From Culex pipiens pallens (taxonomy: Eukaryota; Arthropoda; Insecta; Diptera; Culicidae): 64,000 nt of DNA. The first letter of the stretch is position 1; the number at the start of each line of letters is the position of its first letter. The stretch lies in the NCBI RefSeq assembly GCF_016801865.2, contig NC_068938.1, positions 76,349,316 to 76,413,315 on the forward strand. The letters are read 5' to 3'. Both the position numbers and the translations under genes were made by a program. The notes under the pieces are model-generated. The model made no database searches. It had not been told where the DNA came from and saw nothing but the letters and a program-made list of their open reading frames with translations. Shown here piece by piece: positions 1-10,913 of the stretch.

Positions 1-74
1 TAGTCTTATTAAACCTCACAAGAGATCTCGTACTTATATTGAGGTCAGGTGATAATATTGTAAATCAAACTCAA

Positions 75-470
75 ATCAAACCATCCACATTAACGACCCC
101 AGGTCTTTTGTGTTCTCTATTGCAAGTTTCTGCTCGAACCAAGAAGTCCGAAGGCTTGAATGGGGAGAGCACCCAAACCTCTTTTTACTCCAAGGAACCT
201 TCCACCCCAGTGTTTGAACTGACGACCTTTGGATTGCGAGTCCAACCGCCGCCAGCGATTCCACCGGAGTAGGCTTGGTTTGGTGTGTTGTTTGTACTTA
301 TGGCATGGAGACGACTCCTACACCTGGAATAACTTAACGGCCTAACAACAACCAAGGCCGGGACCGACGTTTTACTTCCTCATCCGATGGAAGGTTGGAG
401 CAGATGGGAATCGAACCCAGAATCATCCGCTTACAAAGCGGACAGCGTAACCATTCGGCCACGCACTGCC
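75..470 (-). mobile_element. tRNA-derived SINE with two tRNA-like modules
   Basis: On the minus strand a tRNA-like head (470-397) is followed by a spacer and a second tRNA-like module (about 268-205). The head has an anticodon stem TCCGC/GCGGA around loop TTTGTAA (anticodon position TGT) and a good B box (GGTTCGATTCC). The second module has stem TTGGA/TCCAA around CTCGCAA. Acceptor-stem pairing of the head is poor, so this is not a functional tRNA. The spacer and second module are shared with the SINE at 10.0-10.4 kb, and the spacer also with the one at 22.8-23.0 kb. Confidence 0.7.
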
Positions 471-475
471 ACTGT

Positions 476-1410
476 GATCAATTATTTGTGTGTTTTTTAG
501 CAAAACAATTTAATTGTTGTATTGTTCGTTGTTTCAAATTTGGATGCCAGACTTGTTTAGTATGTTAAGCTCAATTATTTGAGATTAAATTAATAGATTT
601 ACATACATATAAACTTTTTAATGATTTTTACGCAATATTTATGTTATTACCAATAATTGCAAGTTCAACTCTGTAGTTTCAATACAAATAATATAGCCTA
701 AATGGAAATACAAATTAACAAAAGGCATAGAAATAGAAATCCTGTGATTGTATTTACACTGCATGTCTCAATTAGATACAAAACATATCATGTGGACCAT
801 GTACTCACAAAAAAAGTGAAAATTTAATGTAAACGGTACATTTTATAACCAAAACACACAAAAATATGTTGATTCGGTGAAATCCAAAATTCATAAATGT
901 GACATACAGTTGAGCTTAAACCCAACCAATTACACTTTTCTGTAGTGATTTATATACTCAATGGGTCCAGAAACATTTCTCAAAAAAGAATTCATCGAAA
1001 TAATGATCTGAATATCAAAAACATTGTGGTTTTTGGAAAAGGGGTGTGCAATTTGATTAGAAAATCTCCCAAATTTTCAACAAAACCTTTATAACTTTTT
1101 TCCCTTATTTTCAATCACTTTGCGTGCTTCAGGAAAAATGTTCCTTGCATCATTTCCCATAAGAAATCATATGATCTGAACCATAAATCATGCCCATGTA
1201 GACTTATAACAATACTAAATTGAAATAGACGAAATTTGGCCCCATAGGAAAAAAGTTCAAAATCTTCAAATGAGGATAACTTTGATTTTTCCCGACCAAA
1301 GATTTTCGTTCGCCCCGCAAATGAACGGGGATGTTCCACACTTTCATATGTATATGACAGTTTTCTTGCTATTTCTCAAAAAATACTACCCCCCTGAAAA
1401 AGACGCCGTG
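476..1410. other. AT-rich spacer without a gene
   Basis: I see no long open frame, splice-flanked exon or RNA gene here. The text around 960-1380 has the short A/T runs and phrases typical of degraded mosquito MITEs, but I could not find its paired arm. Confidence 0.5.
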
Positions 1411-1651
1411 AAATAACTCGCATAGGCATTTGGAAGATGTTAGCTCTGCCGAGCTTCGGTGACCCATTTCTACGCTGGCTAGCCGAGCGCGAGGTACTTC
1501 AGCTTTGTCGACAAGCCCCGCCCTGAAGAACGTTTGGACCAATCGGATTCAAACGTTATTTAGAACTTCCGAACCCTTGTCAAATGGACAAGGACCTAGC
1601 ACGTATATAGTTGATAGTAACAGTATTCCTTTTCCAGTCATAGCTCACCAA

Positions 1652-1726
1652 GTCGCGAAGGCATAGTGGTTAGCATTTTTGCTTAGCAATCCAAAGGACG
1701 GGGGATCGAACCCCGACTCGAGCGAC
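1652..1726 (+). repeat. tRNA-like module (SINE part)
   Basis: The 75-nt sequence begins GTCGCGAAGG and ends CGAGCGAC, so the ends pair in an acceptor-like stem (GTCGC with GCGAC). A T-arm-like hairpin GGGG/CCCC surrounds ATCGA. The anticodon arm is imperfect, so a functional tRNA is unlikely. Confidence 0.5.
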
Positions 1727-1785
1727 TTTGATTTTTCGTTCATGTTCAGAGTTTCAAGATTTATATTTCCTATACTTTCTCGTTG

Positions 1786-1860
1786 GGAGCAGATGGGAAT
1801 CGAACCCAGGACCATTCGCTTACAAAGCGAACACCGTGACCAGTAAGCCACGGCCGCTCC
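1786..1860 (-). repeat. tRNA-like SINE head, TGT anticodon position
   Basis: Read on the minus strand it starts GGAGCGGCCGTGG and ends CATCTGCTCC, giving a seven-pair acceptor stem with one G-T pair. The anticodon stem TTCGC/GCGAA encloses TTTGTAA and the B box is GGTTCGATTCC. The same 75-nt head lies at 10914-10988. A real tRNA-Thr(TGT) cannot be excluded by eye, but the shared SINE flanks argue for a retroposon head. Confidence 0.6.
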
Positions 1861-1862
1861 AA

Positions 1863-2199
1863 TAGAAAGTGTTATGGAATCTTCTTGAAAAATCCATTTT
1901 TGCATAACAGTTTAATAACAGTTCATGTTATAATAACAAAATTTGTTATTGGTCTGGTATTGGCTGAAAGCCAAAACAACTTTGGAATAACATTTTTTGT
2001 TATGGAAGAATACCTCCAACTGTTTTTGGGATGATCGGATTAGCTGTTAAAATAACAAAAAATAATAACAAAGATTTGTTCGAAGAATAACTAAAACTGT
2101 TGTTAGTTTGCTATTACAATAACAATTCAATAACAAAAAATCATAACGACGAATAACAAATCTTGTTATAAATAACATCAGAATTAAACTGCTCGGGTT
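1863..2199. mobile_element. Truncated copy of an ATAACA-rich TA-flanked MITE
   Basis: The sequence from AAAGTGTTATGGAATCTTC to the terminal CTGCTCGGG matches the element at 2778-3223, and both are full of AATAACA/TGTTATT motifs. The first 60 bp are missing; the break coincides with the edge of the SINE block, so the SINE replaced or cut off that end. Confidence 0.7.
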
Positions 2200-2569
2200 C
2201 CGTATTTTGACCGCAAAGTAAAAAAAAGCATTTTTTGCTGCTGATTTTTAAAACCACTTTTTGTCACTAAAAATTGGTTTCTAAAAAATCCCTCCTCTAT
2301 TATTTTTTTATATGTTTTAGGAAACATAAAATGCCATCGTCTCAGAAAATTTCAAAACAGACCAAAAAATGACAACAAGCAATGGAAAAAAATCTTCACC
2401 AAAATAAAATTCAAAACGTTCATCAAGAGAAAAGAATCGTATGGGAACAAGCTCTCCTCTCTCACGCACGAAAGATCGTCAAAAGAAAACTCAAAAAATC
2501 GGCATCTGGATTATTCAGCGGAAAACAGAATTTACTACTATACCTGCAGGTGTACGTCACGTCACACGT

Positions 2570-3511
2570 CGTCATCGTCGTGCTAACTTGTCGTACGTAC
2601 ATTTTGGGCCAAATTGAGTTAAGAACGCCATTTTGTTCAGCTCACAATGCCTCACCTTTTGACCTTCACAGAACCCCAAAATTCGATTTCAATCCTAAGA
2701 TATTCAAAGAAATCCGAAAAAACTCCGCACATTTTTGTCACTTTACATGTGAAAGTAGTTTCAATCTTGACGTGCTACTCGGGCAGACGGTAATAACATA
2801 ATTCATGCCATTTCAATAACAAATACTGTCAAAATAACAAAAAGTGTTATGGAATCTTCTTGAAAAATCCATTTCTGCATAAGGGTTCAATAACACTTTA
2901 TGTTATCATAACAAAATTTGTTATTGGTCTGACATTCGTTGAAAGCCAAAACAACTTTGGAATAACATTTTTTGTTATGGAAGAATAACTCCAATTGTTA
3001 TTGGGGTGATCGGATTAGTTGTTAAAATAACAAAAAAAATAACAAAGATTTGTTCGAAGAATAACTAAAAATGTTATTAGTGTGTTATTACAATAACAAT
3101 CCAATAACAAAAAAATCATAACGACGAATAACAAATTTTGTTATAAATAACATAAAATGTTATTGGCCCAGTATTTTCAAATATCAAAAAATGTTATTCT
3201 CAAGTTATTGCCGTCTGCTCGGGTATCTTGTTACTCCCTGAAAATTGTTGTAAGTGTGACAACTGGCCAAAGGGATTACAGGTCAGAACGCGTTTGACGC
3301 ACGTACAAGTTAGACTACCGTATAGATTGGTGATTATATCTCGGGACTGCAGCAACCAACTTCAACCAAACCAAATAATGGTCAGCCAAACAAAACGTGT
3401 TTGTTATTGTTAACATTGCGTGCTCTAGTTTTTGTTTATTCAAGGTCAAACATTGAAACGCGTTTTTCTCGAAACGTCTAAATGGCGGGTGCGACAAGAT
3501 AACACGATGAC
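2570..3511 (+). mobile_element. GTCGTGCTA-family MITE, interrupted
   Basis: This is one copy of a family also present at 5310-7450 (reverse, split), 47884-48612 (one partial and one reversed copy) and 62485-62880. The ends read GTCGTGCTAACTTGTCG at the left and GTGCGACAAGATAACACGA at the right, which are imperfect inverted repeats. It has no transposase. Removing the nested element at 2778-3223 and one TA restores the phrase GTGCTATCTTGT seen in the uninterrupted copy near 48.1 kb. Confidence 0.75.
2778..3223 (+). mobile_element. ATAACA-rich MITE nested at a TA site
   Basis: This 446-bp element has terminal inverted repeats of about 20 bp (CTCGGGCAGACGGTAATAAC against CCCGAGCAGACGGCAATAAC, 17 of 20 identical) and a TA duplication at 2776-2777 and 3224-3225. 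The interior is dominated by AATAACA and TGTTATT motifs and has no coding capacity. TA duplication suggests mobilisation by a Tc1/mariner-type transposase (inference). Confidence 0.8.
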
Positions 3512-4492
3512 TTTTCGTAAGCTAACAATAATTGAAAACAAAATGCAATAAAATAATTCAAGTGGTTTTAATAGTGAAATTCACAAACAATCTTCTACTA
3601 ATTGAATTTCTTCGAGAAGTTCAGAGGCGATTTTCTTTTGCTTGTTTCGCCTCAAATATTTAAATGTTTATTTTATGAAAATGTTTAAAATAGTTTCAAT
3701 AAGTAATGTTTTTTTCTAATTTATGGTTTAACTGTTATTTTTATTTCACTAATTTACCTTTCCGCTGATATACTTTTTGTATTTCCTCAATATTTTCTTT
3801 TGATTCTCGGGAAACTTGAACCTGCCGAACGTATATTTAATTACTGGGCGCCCATAACTCGCCGCTGGACCATAACTCAAACAAATTGGACACATCATAA
3901 AGCGAACTCCCGACGAGTATGATTTGTTGGATGCATCAAGCGATGCCAGCAACGCTCCATAAATACTCACTCGGTCTCACTGTGCAAATAATTCGCAACC
4001 AGTATGGAGAGACATAGAAAAAAATCACTCAATTTATTTTTACCACCATGCTCGAAATATTTTACCAGATGTTAACGTTATATTATTGCCGCTTCTCTAT
4101 TTCTGTCTTCCAGAATGGCAGCATCATCCACGACTGGGTGTCCCAAACTGACCGCCCAGCGATAGCCGGGTCATCGCAGCTGTTTTCGGCTGCAAGGTCT
4201 AGATGTTGCAGGCTCCTACTTCCTGGATATAGAGAGATAACCTAGTTGAAGTGTTGTTGGGAAAGTCTTCGGAACAACTGAAGCAAATGCAAAAAAGACG
4301 GAAAAGGCAATGTTTGCATAAATCATGATAAAGTGAAGACAAAAGAATAGTTGGGTTTGAAGTCGAAGTCTCGAAGGAATCAAAGTTTATCACAGCAGAA
4401 GTGGACGAGGGAAAGAGGGAGTTGAGTGATTTGGAAGCTGGAGTGTGTGGCCGGATAAGGTCGGGGAAGTGAATTCACGGAAAAAAACGAAA
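3512..4492. other. Upstream region of the 4.49-kb exon
   Basis: This is unique-looking DNA ahead of the secreted-protein exon. GC content rises toward 4440. I see no clear TATA box or initiator. The first in-frame ATG is at 4445, but the one at 4493 directly precedes the signal peptide, so most of this stretch is promoter or 5-prime leader by position only. Confidence 0.35.
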
Positions 4493-4760
4493 ATGTGGTC
4501 AATTAGTGACCTAGTGATGGCCCTGCTGGGCACGTGCTGCCTGTTGGCGGTCGGCACCAGTGGTCGACTCGGCCGGGACGACTTGGACGTCGAAGAGTTT
4601 CGCGACGAGTTGGACGGTTATCAGCGAGATGGATTCTACACTGCCGGGTCGTCAGACTCGGAAGAAGTTCGGCATCCGATGCGCCATCGAAACGGCCGCA
4701 TGCGGATGGGTCAGCTGCGGCGAGGTGCCGGAGGACATCGGCCGCGACACTCCAAGCACG
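4493..4760 (+). CDS. First coding exon of an unrecognised secreted basic protein
   Basis: The exon encodes 89 complete codons plus one base and stops at a strong donor (CACG|GTAAGT, donor G at 4761). Residues 1-24 form a signal peptide: a short N-region, a hydrophobic core (LVMALLGTCCLLAVG) and a small-residue cleavage zone (TSG). The mature part is acidic at first (about residues 28-41, DDLDVEEF and following), then strongly basic and glycine-rich, with dibasic LRR near residue 75. Codon usage is GC-rich at third positions, unlike the surrounding AT-rich DNA. I start at 4493 because the ATG context is CGAAAATG and the signal peptide follows at once; an upstream in-frame ATG at 4445 would add 16 residues before it. 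It could be a peptide-hormone or growth-factor precursor, but I do not recognise the family. Later exons were not found with confidence. Confidence 0.6.
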
Positions 4761-5309
4761 GTAAGTCGGGAGCTGTGAAGTTATGAAGGTTGTTAAATTT
4801 TAAGTGCATTTTCGGTTATTTAGTTGTTTTTTCCCTCGGCGCACCCAACTTGCCAGCAGTTATGCAATTGACTGCTGGAAGTTCTTCTTCCTGGCCTTGG
4901 TTCATTTGCATAATGATCAACTTTTGGTCGTGATTCGTGATCCCTAAATTTGAGCGCCGATACGAGCGCGAATGGTGCTAATAGAGTCACAAATCAAACT
5001 AAATTGCTCGCTTATCGCTTAATGACTCGCTGCATGCTGGTTGCGATTGTTTCATGCTGAAAAGTCCACTTTTCACTGGTGTTTTTGGCCACGATAAGCG
5101 CGGTCGTAATTTTGGGGCTTGTTTCGATAATGTTTGAGCACTTGCGGATGATTGGCCGGAATGGGATCTGAGGAATTTCTGCTTAATAATAACGAAAGCG
5201 GGTTTCTTTAAATTTTTGGTGTTTTTTTTAAGTATATAATAGTTTGAGACAAACCCTAATTGGATTAATTGTATAAAAGGTGGACATTCGATTTTGATGA
5301 GGAATTCAA
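4761..5309 (+). other. Start of a long intron
   Basis: The donor GTAAGT at 4761 opens an intron. The first 500 bp look unique and moderately GC-rich. No in-frame continuation or repeat was seen before about 5310. Confidence 0.45.
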
Positions 5310-5584
5310 AAAAGCATTGAAAAAACGCGTTTTAATGTTTGATCAATGAACAAAAAATAGAAAACACAATGTAAACAATAACAAACACATTTTGTTAGGT
5401 TTACCATTCTGTGCATTGTCCCGAAGTTTGACTGAATTTGGTTGCCGGAGTCCCGAGTTATAATTAAAAACAAAAACTAACTTAATCCACCTATGTGGTT
5501 GGAGCCTTCCTCACTCATTACCAACAATGGCTGATTTGATGGGGTTGTACACAAATTTCATCTATTTTTTAGATTCGGATTAAG

Positions 5585-6895
5585 AAAGTACATAAATATC
5601 ACTTAAATGGCCATATCTCGAGACAGGGTTGCCAGATCTTCAATGTTTTGGACTTGTTGGAAAGGTCTTTTGATAACCTATCCAACGATGGGTCGGATGA
5701 TGGATCCGGACATAGTTTACATACATTTAAGTGAGATCCGGCTACAAAAAAGTACATAAATATCACTTAAATGGGCATATCTCGAGACAGGGTTGCCAGA
5801 TCTTCAATGTTTTGGACTCGTTGGAAAGGTCTTTTGATAACCTATCCAACGATGGGTCGGATGGTGGATCCGGACATAGTTTACATACATTTAAGTGAGA
5901 TCCGGCTTCCAAAAAGTACATAAATATCACTTAAATGGCCATATCTCGAGACAGGGTTGCCAGATCTTCAATGTTTTGGACTCGTTGGAAAGGTCTTTTG
6001 ATAACCTATCCAACGATGGGTCGGATGATGGATCCGGACATAGTTTACATACATTTAAGTGAGATCCGGCTTCCAAAAAGTGCATAAATATCACTTAAGT
6101 GGACATATCTCGAGACAGGGTTGCCAGATCTTCAATGTTTTAGACTGGTTGGAAAGGTCTTTTGATAACCTAACCAACGATGGGTCGGATGGTGGATCCG
6201 AACATAGTTTACATACATTTAAATGAGACCCGGCTACAAAAAAGTACATAAACATCACTTAAGTGACCATATCTCGAGACAGGGTTGCCAGATCTTCAAT
6301 GTTTTGGACTCGTTAGAAAGGTCTTTTGATAACCTAACCAACGATGGGTCGGGTGATGAATCCGGACATAGTTTACATACATTTAAGTGAGATCCGGTTT
6401 AAAAAAAGTACATAAATATCACTTAAATGGCCAAGGCCATATCTCGAGACAGGGTTGCCAAATCTTCAATGTTTTGGACTCGTTGGAAAGGTCTTTTGAT
6501 AACCTAACCAACGATGGGTCGGATGGTGGATCCGGACATAGTTTACATACATTTAAGTGAGATCCGGCTTCCAAAAAGTGCATAAATATCACTTAAGTGG
6601 ACATATCTCGAAACAGGGTTGCCAGATCTTCAATGTTTTAGACTCGTTGGAAAGGTCTTTTGATAACCTATCCAACGATGGGTCGGATGGTGGATCCGGA
6701 CATAGTTTACATACATTTAAGTGAGATCCGGCTTCCAAAAAGTACATAAATATCACTTAAGTGGCCATATCTCGAGACAGGGTTGCCAGATCTTCAATGT
6801 TTTGGACTCGTTGGAAAGATTTTTTGATAACCTATCCAACGATGGGTCGGATGGTGGATCCGGACATAGTTTACATACATTTAAGTGAGATCCAG
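5585..6895 (+). repeat. 164-bp tandem repeat, eight units
   Basis: The anchor AGACAGGGTTGCCAGATC recurs at 5621, 5785, 5949, 6113, 6277, 6447, 6611 and 6775 (one copy has AAACAG). Spacing is 164 bp except one 170-bp step, where a 6-bp insertion (AAGGCC) lies in unit six. Units differ by a few substitutions each. Two related but diverged units lie in the sister element at 40.48-40.72 kb. Confidence 0.9.
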
Positions 6896-7061
6896 ATATA
6901 TGTGAAAACACATTTTTATACATAACTTTTGAACTACTTATCGAAACTTCAATTTTTATAAAACTCGATCTATGGGACCCTTAACCAAGTCGAATGCAAC
7001 AGGTTCGGGTCAAATCGGTTCAGCCAGTGCCGAGAAACATGAGCTAGTTTGTTGGTCACAT

Positions 7062-7160
7062 ACATACATACACACACACATACACACACACATACACACA
7101 CACATACACACACACATACACACACACATACACACACACATACACACACACATACACACA
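7062..7160 (+). repeat. (ACACACAT)n microsatellite
   Basis: About ten tandem ACACACAT octamers within the CCTTCCTCAC-end element. The sister element at 40.2 kb has only a short TGTGTGTGTGG run at the matching place, so this tract has expanded here. Confidence 0.9.
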
Positions 7161-7450
7161 GACATTTGTTCAGTTTTGGATTCTGAGTCGATATGTATAC
7201 ATGAAGGTGGGTCTACGACGTTTTTATACAAAGTTCATTTTTAGAGCAGGATTATAGCCTTAGTGAGGAAGGCAAAACGTTTACAATAGTCGGGCATGTA
7301 CGTGTGTCAAACGCGTTCTGACCAGAAATCCCTTTGGGCAGTTGTCGCATTTACAGCAATTGTGTCAAGATAGTACGACTAGATTGAAACTTTTTTCATA
7401 TGAAAAGTGACAAAAATGCACGGAGTTTTGTCGGTTTTTATTGATTATCT

Positions 7451-9180
7451 CAGGCTTTTGCCAATGTTTTTGGGAAATTCGAAAATCGCTAATGGCTTCA
7501 AATTAAATTCTTGTTTTCAATTAACTTAAGCTTTCTTCAAATCTCCCAATAAGCCAAAGTATATTTACACAAAAGCCAATTTCATCATTATCATCCATTC
7601 ATCTCGTGCAAAAGGCTTTCGCATTCAATCAAAGCTTCATTGTTAAAAATGGTTCCGCAATCTCCGTTATCTTGGTGCATTTTGTTTACCCGATCAAGGA
7701 ACGCATTTCCCCCTGCACGTCCAAAGTAAGAATGCATTATTCTTGTCAGGATAACGAACTGCGAATCGGTCGGACAATCAATGGCCAGCCAGTCCCAAAC
7801 CGGCTAATTTCCTTCAGGTTTTCGTTTTCGCTTGCTGCAGCCAGACAAACGTCTCTCTCCCTGACGAAATGTTCATCATTTCGCCATATCTTCCTATTGA
7901 TCATCATCATTCATCGGTGTTCCGAACGAGGGACGGGTTTTGTGATGTGGTCCCCCGAAGCGGCCACCACATAACATAATTGACCAACATGGAGGTGGTT
8001 CGCCAAATTGACTGACCCGGCGCGCGGAGGTGATATATTTAGAACACGGCTTCCCAGAGTTGGGACCTTTTCGGAAGAAATGCTCGAAGCCCGAGACTTG
8101 CCCGTACTGGACAAACCCTTTGTGGAGCACACCGTTCGGCGGTGGCGGCGGCGGCATCCAGAATTAGAAGTCACGCTTCTGGACACATAAAGTCGATCGC
8201 GCGCCGAAAGGGCTTTTACGATGCAAAACAGTCTGGCTGGTTGCGGTGAGCGCTGTTATTTATTGGAACCGATGACGACCGGCTACCGCAAAAATGCCGA
8301 ATAAATTCCTAACTGTCCGGTACGATGTATAGTCGACGCGCAGCATCTATACGGACAACAGTTTCGGTACACCCAAACTGGAGTCCTTGGACAACGGACA
8401 TTGCATTCGATGTCGGAACTACTGACAAACTCGTCAGAAAATTCGGCGTTTCTAGTTTGGGTGCAAAATAGTATGGAAATTGCTTTGTTGTTGACGGACA
8501 GTTGAGCTGATCTGGTTCTACCACCAATCGCTCTCGCTTGTGTTGAGTTCTGTGGCGAACTGACGAACTTGACGGATCATAATTTTCCTTCCATTCTTTC
8601 ACACCGCAGGCCATTTGTATTGTTGCGAGTTTTGGGCGAATGGATCATCAATTAGACAGGGCAGTACAATATAAAAAGTGGCGTTTGCTAGAGATAAATT
8701 CGATGTTCACTTAAATTGCCTAAAAGCGCTACGATGTTTTCTACGAAAGTATAGGAAGTATAATAACGAGCGGATTCTACAATTTAGTAATTTCTCACAC
8801 TTTTGAATATTGTAATGTTAATCAAAAATTCATCACGGTCTGTCGAGCTGTACGCAATTTGTCTTTATCTGCCAGAGATTAACAAACAAAAAGATTAATA
8901 GTATTTATTATAGAAGCTTATGTTTTCTAGGGTTAATTATATTTTTTTAACTCCAGAATTTTGTTCAAAATTTTAATATTTTCGATGATTATAAATAATT
9001 TAAAACGGTGGTTTTTGTGCAAGAATATTCGACATCGATTGTTTATAGTATTTTTTAATTTTAATTTAAACTTTAAACATAATAGCAGCTCTCAAGAATT
9101 AGACACAATGAAAAAATAAAAATTAGGTCAAAAATTTTTAATTACAGTAGTATTAAACTTTTATGCAAAAATCACTATTT
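7451..9180. other. Unique, partly GC-rich DNA without a convincing gene
   Basis: 7600-8600 is richer in GC than its surroundings and holds short overlapping open frames on both strands, none with splice signals, a domain or coherent codon use. It may be intronic or regulatory for the gene starting at 4493. From 8700 to 9180 it becomes AT-rich. Confidence 0.4.
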
Positions 9181-9545
9181 AAAAAATCCCTACTTTTGAA
9201 TGGCTTAAAAGATGCGGAGTTTTGTCCCCTAAAACATATAGAAAACCTTCAAAAGTTAAAAAAAAATATTTTTTGGGAAATAAAGTGAATTAAAAAAAAA
9301 AACATTTTTTCCCGTGTACTCGTATACCAGATTTTCAAATATTTACGTACCATTTTTGTATGAACAGCTGCCAAAATTGTATGAAGATTTGTATGGGTGA
9401 ACCAATGACACAAAATGGTTCCTTTGGTGATAGAGAAGGCCTCCACAAAGTTTGAGCCAAATTAAAAAAAATACAAAAAAATGAAAATGATCGAAATCGG
9501 CCGATTTCGTAGAAAATTGCTCATATAAAAATTGAAATCACGAGC
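9180..9545. repeat. Half copy of a foldback MITE family
   Basis: Phrases such as GTCCCCTAAAACATAT, CAGCTGCCAAAATTGTATG and CACAAAGTTTGAGCC recur at 36.2 kb, 46.4 kb and in both arms of the 58.5-59.55 kb foldback. Only one arm is present here. Confidence 0.55.
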
Positions 9546-10004
9546 CATGGTATTATTATTTGAATAAAAAAGTGTTTTGAAATGCATTTTTACCTGCCCA
9601 GTTGTTTAGCGATCATTAGTTCGCTGAGTTCGCTGATTAGTTTACAAAATATCAAATAATTGACATTTTGTTTTTCACCGAAAAAATCATTTGTGGTACA
9701 GTACAAAAATTAGAATTGGATTTTTATAAAAGTTCAAAATATTTTTGATGGATCTCAGGCATTTTAAATATTATTTTTTACACAGAAAAATGTTTTTCAA
9801 ATTGTTTTCAGATGTTTAGACTTCTATTTCCATTGAAATTGTCCAAATAATATGACTTAATGCCTTTTGAAATGTAACTCGAGATTTCTCATAAGTTTCT
9901 TACACATAAAAATACAACGGAAAGTCGATTTGCAAAATTCTAGAGGATTGCTTATAATTAATTAAGTCAAAAAAAAAATCAAATTATTCGTTCTACAGCA
10001 TTGC

Positions 10005-10379
10005 CTTGGCGTTCTCGATTGCGAGATTCCTACTCGAAACTAGGTGTCCGAAGGCTTGATTGTTGAGGCAATTGCAAATCTCTTTTTACACCTTAGCTTC
10101 CATCCACCCCCGGATTCGAACTGACGACCTTTGGATTGTTAATCCAACTGCCTACCAGGGACTCCACCGAGACAGGGCCCAGGGAGACGACTCCTACACC
10201 TGGACTGAGCTAACGATCTAACCTCTAGGTTAGGCTGGGGCCAACATTTACTTCCACATCCGATGGAAGGCGTGGTCAGCCAAATCTCGTCTCGAAAAAT
10301 GCCACCGGGACCGTCTGGGATTGAACCTAAGCCGACTGGGTGAGAGGCAACCACGCTTACCCCTACACCACGGTCCCGG
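10005..10379 (-). mobile_element. Dimeric tRNA-like SINE
   Basis: On the minus strand a tRNA-like head (10379-10305) is followed by about 125 bp of spacer and a second tRNA-like module (10175-10110) whose anticodon stem TTGGA/TCCAA encloses TTAACAA. The head has mutually complementary acceptor ends (CGGGACCG with CGGTCCCG) and a B-box-like GGTTCAATCCC. Two tRNA-like modules in one SINE resemble in outline the Twin SINEs reported from Culex pipiens, though I cannot confirm it is that family. Confidence 0.7.
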
Positions 10380-10388
10380 ACAAATTAA

Positions 10389-10905
10389 TTATGTCTGCAT
10401 ACTAATATTCGAAGTTTGGATTGTTTGCTTAAAAAATAAGGTAATTTGTAATTGATGTTGAAAAAAACAATAATCAGTTGGAATATCGTTAACCTTTTTG
10501 GACGAATTTGAATGATTTTTTTGAATTTTCAACAAAATATATATTTTAAATTTTTGAAGGAATATGCATTTTGTTTTGAAATTTGTTATTTTTTCCATTT
10601 TAGACAAACATTATGTGGCATGCCTTGCAAAAGGAAGCACTTATTGCAGCAGTTTCCTTGCTACATATGAGAATAAACCCAAACTTTGTCACGACCTCGT
10701 TTTCCGTGATTTTAAAAAGGGGGTTTTCAGGAATTAGCGCGCTGCAAATGATTTCAGCCTTGCTGTGCCATTGCCCAAAAATTTTGTTGTTGTCTAAGTA
10801 GTTTAAGGTTGAAGTATTATTTTTAATGCTTGAAATTATTTTGCTTGTTTTCATCTCAGCAATTCATACAGGTTTTTGAATATTTACACAGAAAAACTGA
10901 CTAAG
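10389..10905. other. Short AT-rich spacer
   Basis: No gene or repeat structure stands out. Open frames on both strands around 10600-10850 are short and lack coding character. Confidence 0.4.
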
Positions 10906-10913
10906 GGAAATAG

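Larger units (their letters stand above)
1410..1862 (-). mobile_element. Composite SINE block with opposed tRNA-like modules
   Basis: A tail of about 100 bp at 1410-1512 (starting near CTCGCATAGGCATTTGGAAG) recurs in reverse orientation at 11060-11162. Between it and the minus-strand tRNA-like head (1860-1786) lies a plus-strand tRNA-like sequence (1652-1726) with A-box-like GGCATAGTGGTTAGC and B-box-like GGATCGAACCC. The two tRNA-like modules therefore point toward each other, separated by about 59 bp. Confidence 0.65.
5471..7274 (-). mobile_element. CCTTCCTCAC-end element with internal minisatellite
   Basis: The ends are CTTAATCCACC...GGAGCCTTCCTCAC on the left and GTGAGGAAGGC on the right, the same as the element at 40081-41712 but in the opposite orientation. 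The two also share a subterminal stretch with CGACTCAGAATC and a CA/TG-rich run. It has no transposase. The interior consists of the 164-bp tandem array and an ACACACAT tract. Confidence 0.7.
5310..7450 (-). mobile_element. GTCGTGCTA-family MITE split by a later insertion
   Basis: 5310-5470 and 7275-7450 are consecutive pieces of one reversed copy: the left part ends at CCCGAGTTATAATTA and the right part resumes at GTTTACAATAGTCGGGCATGT, matching the unbroken copy at 48.33-48.36 kb. The 1.8 kb between them is a different element. Confidence 0.75.
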
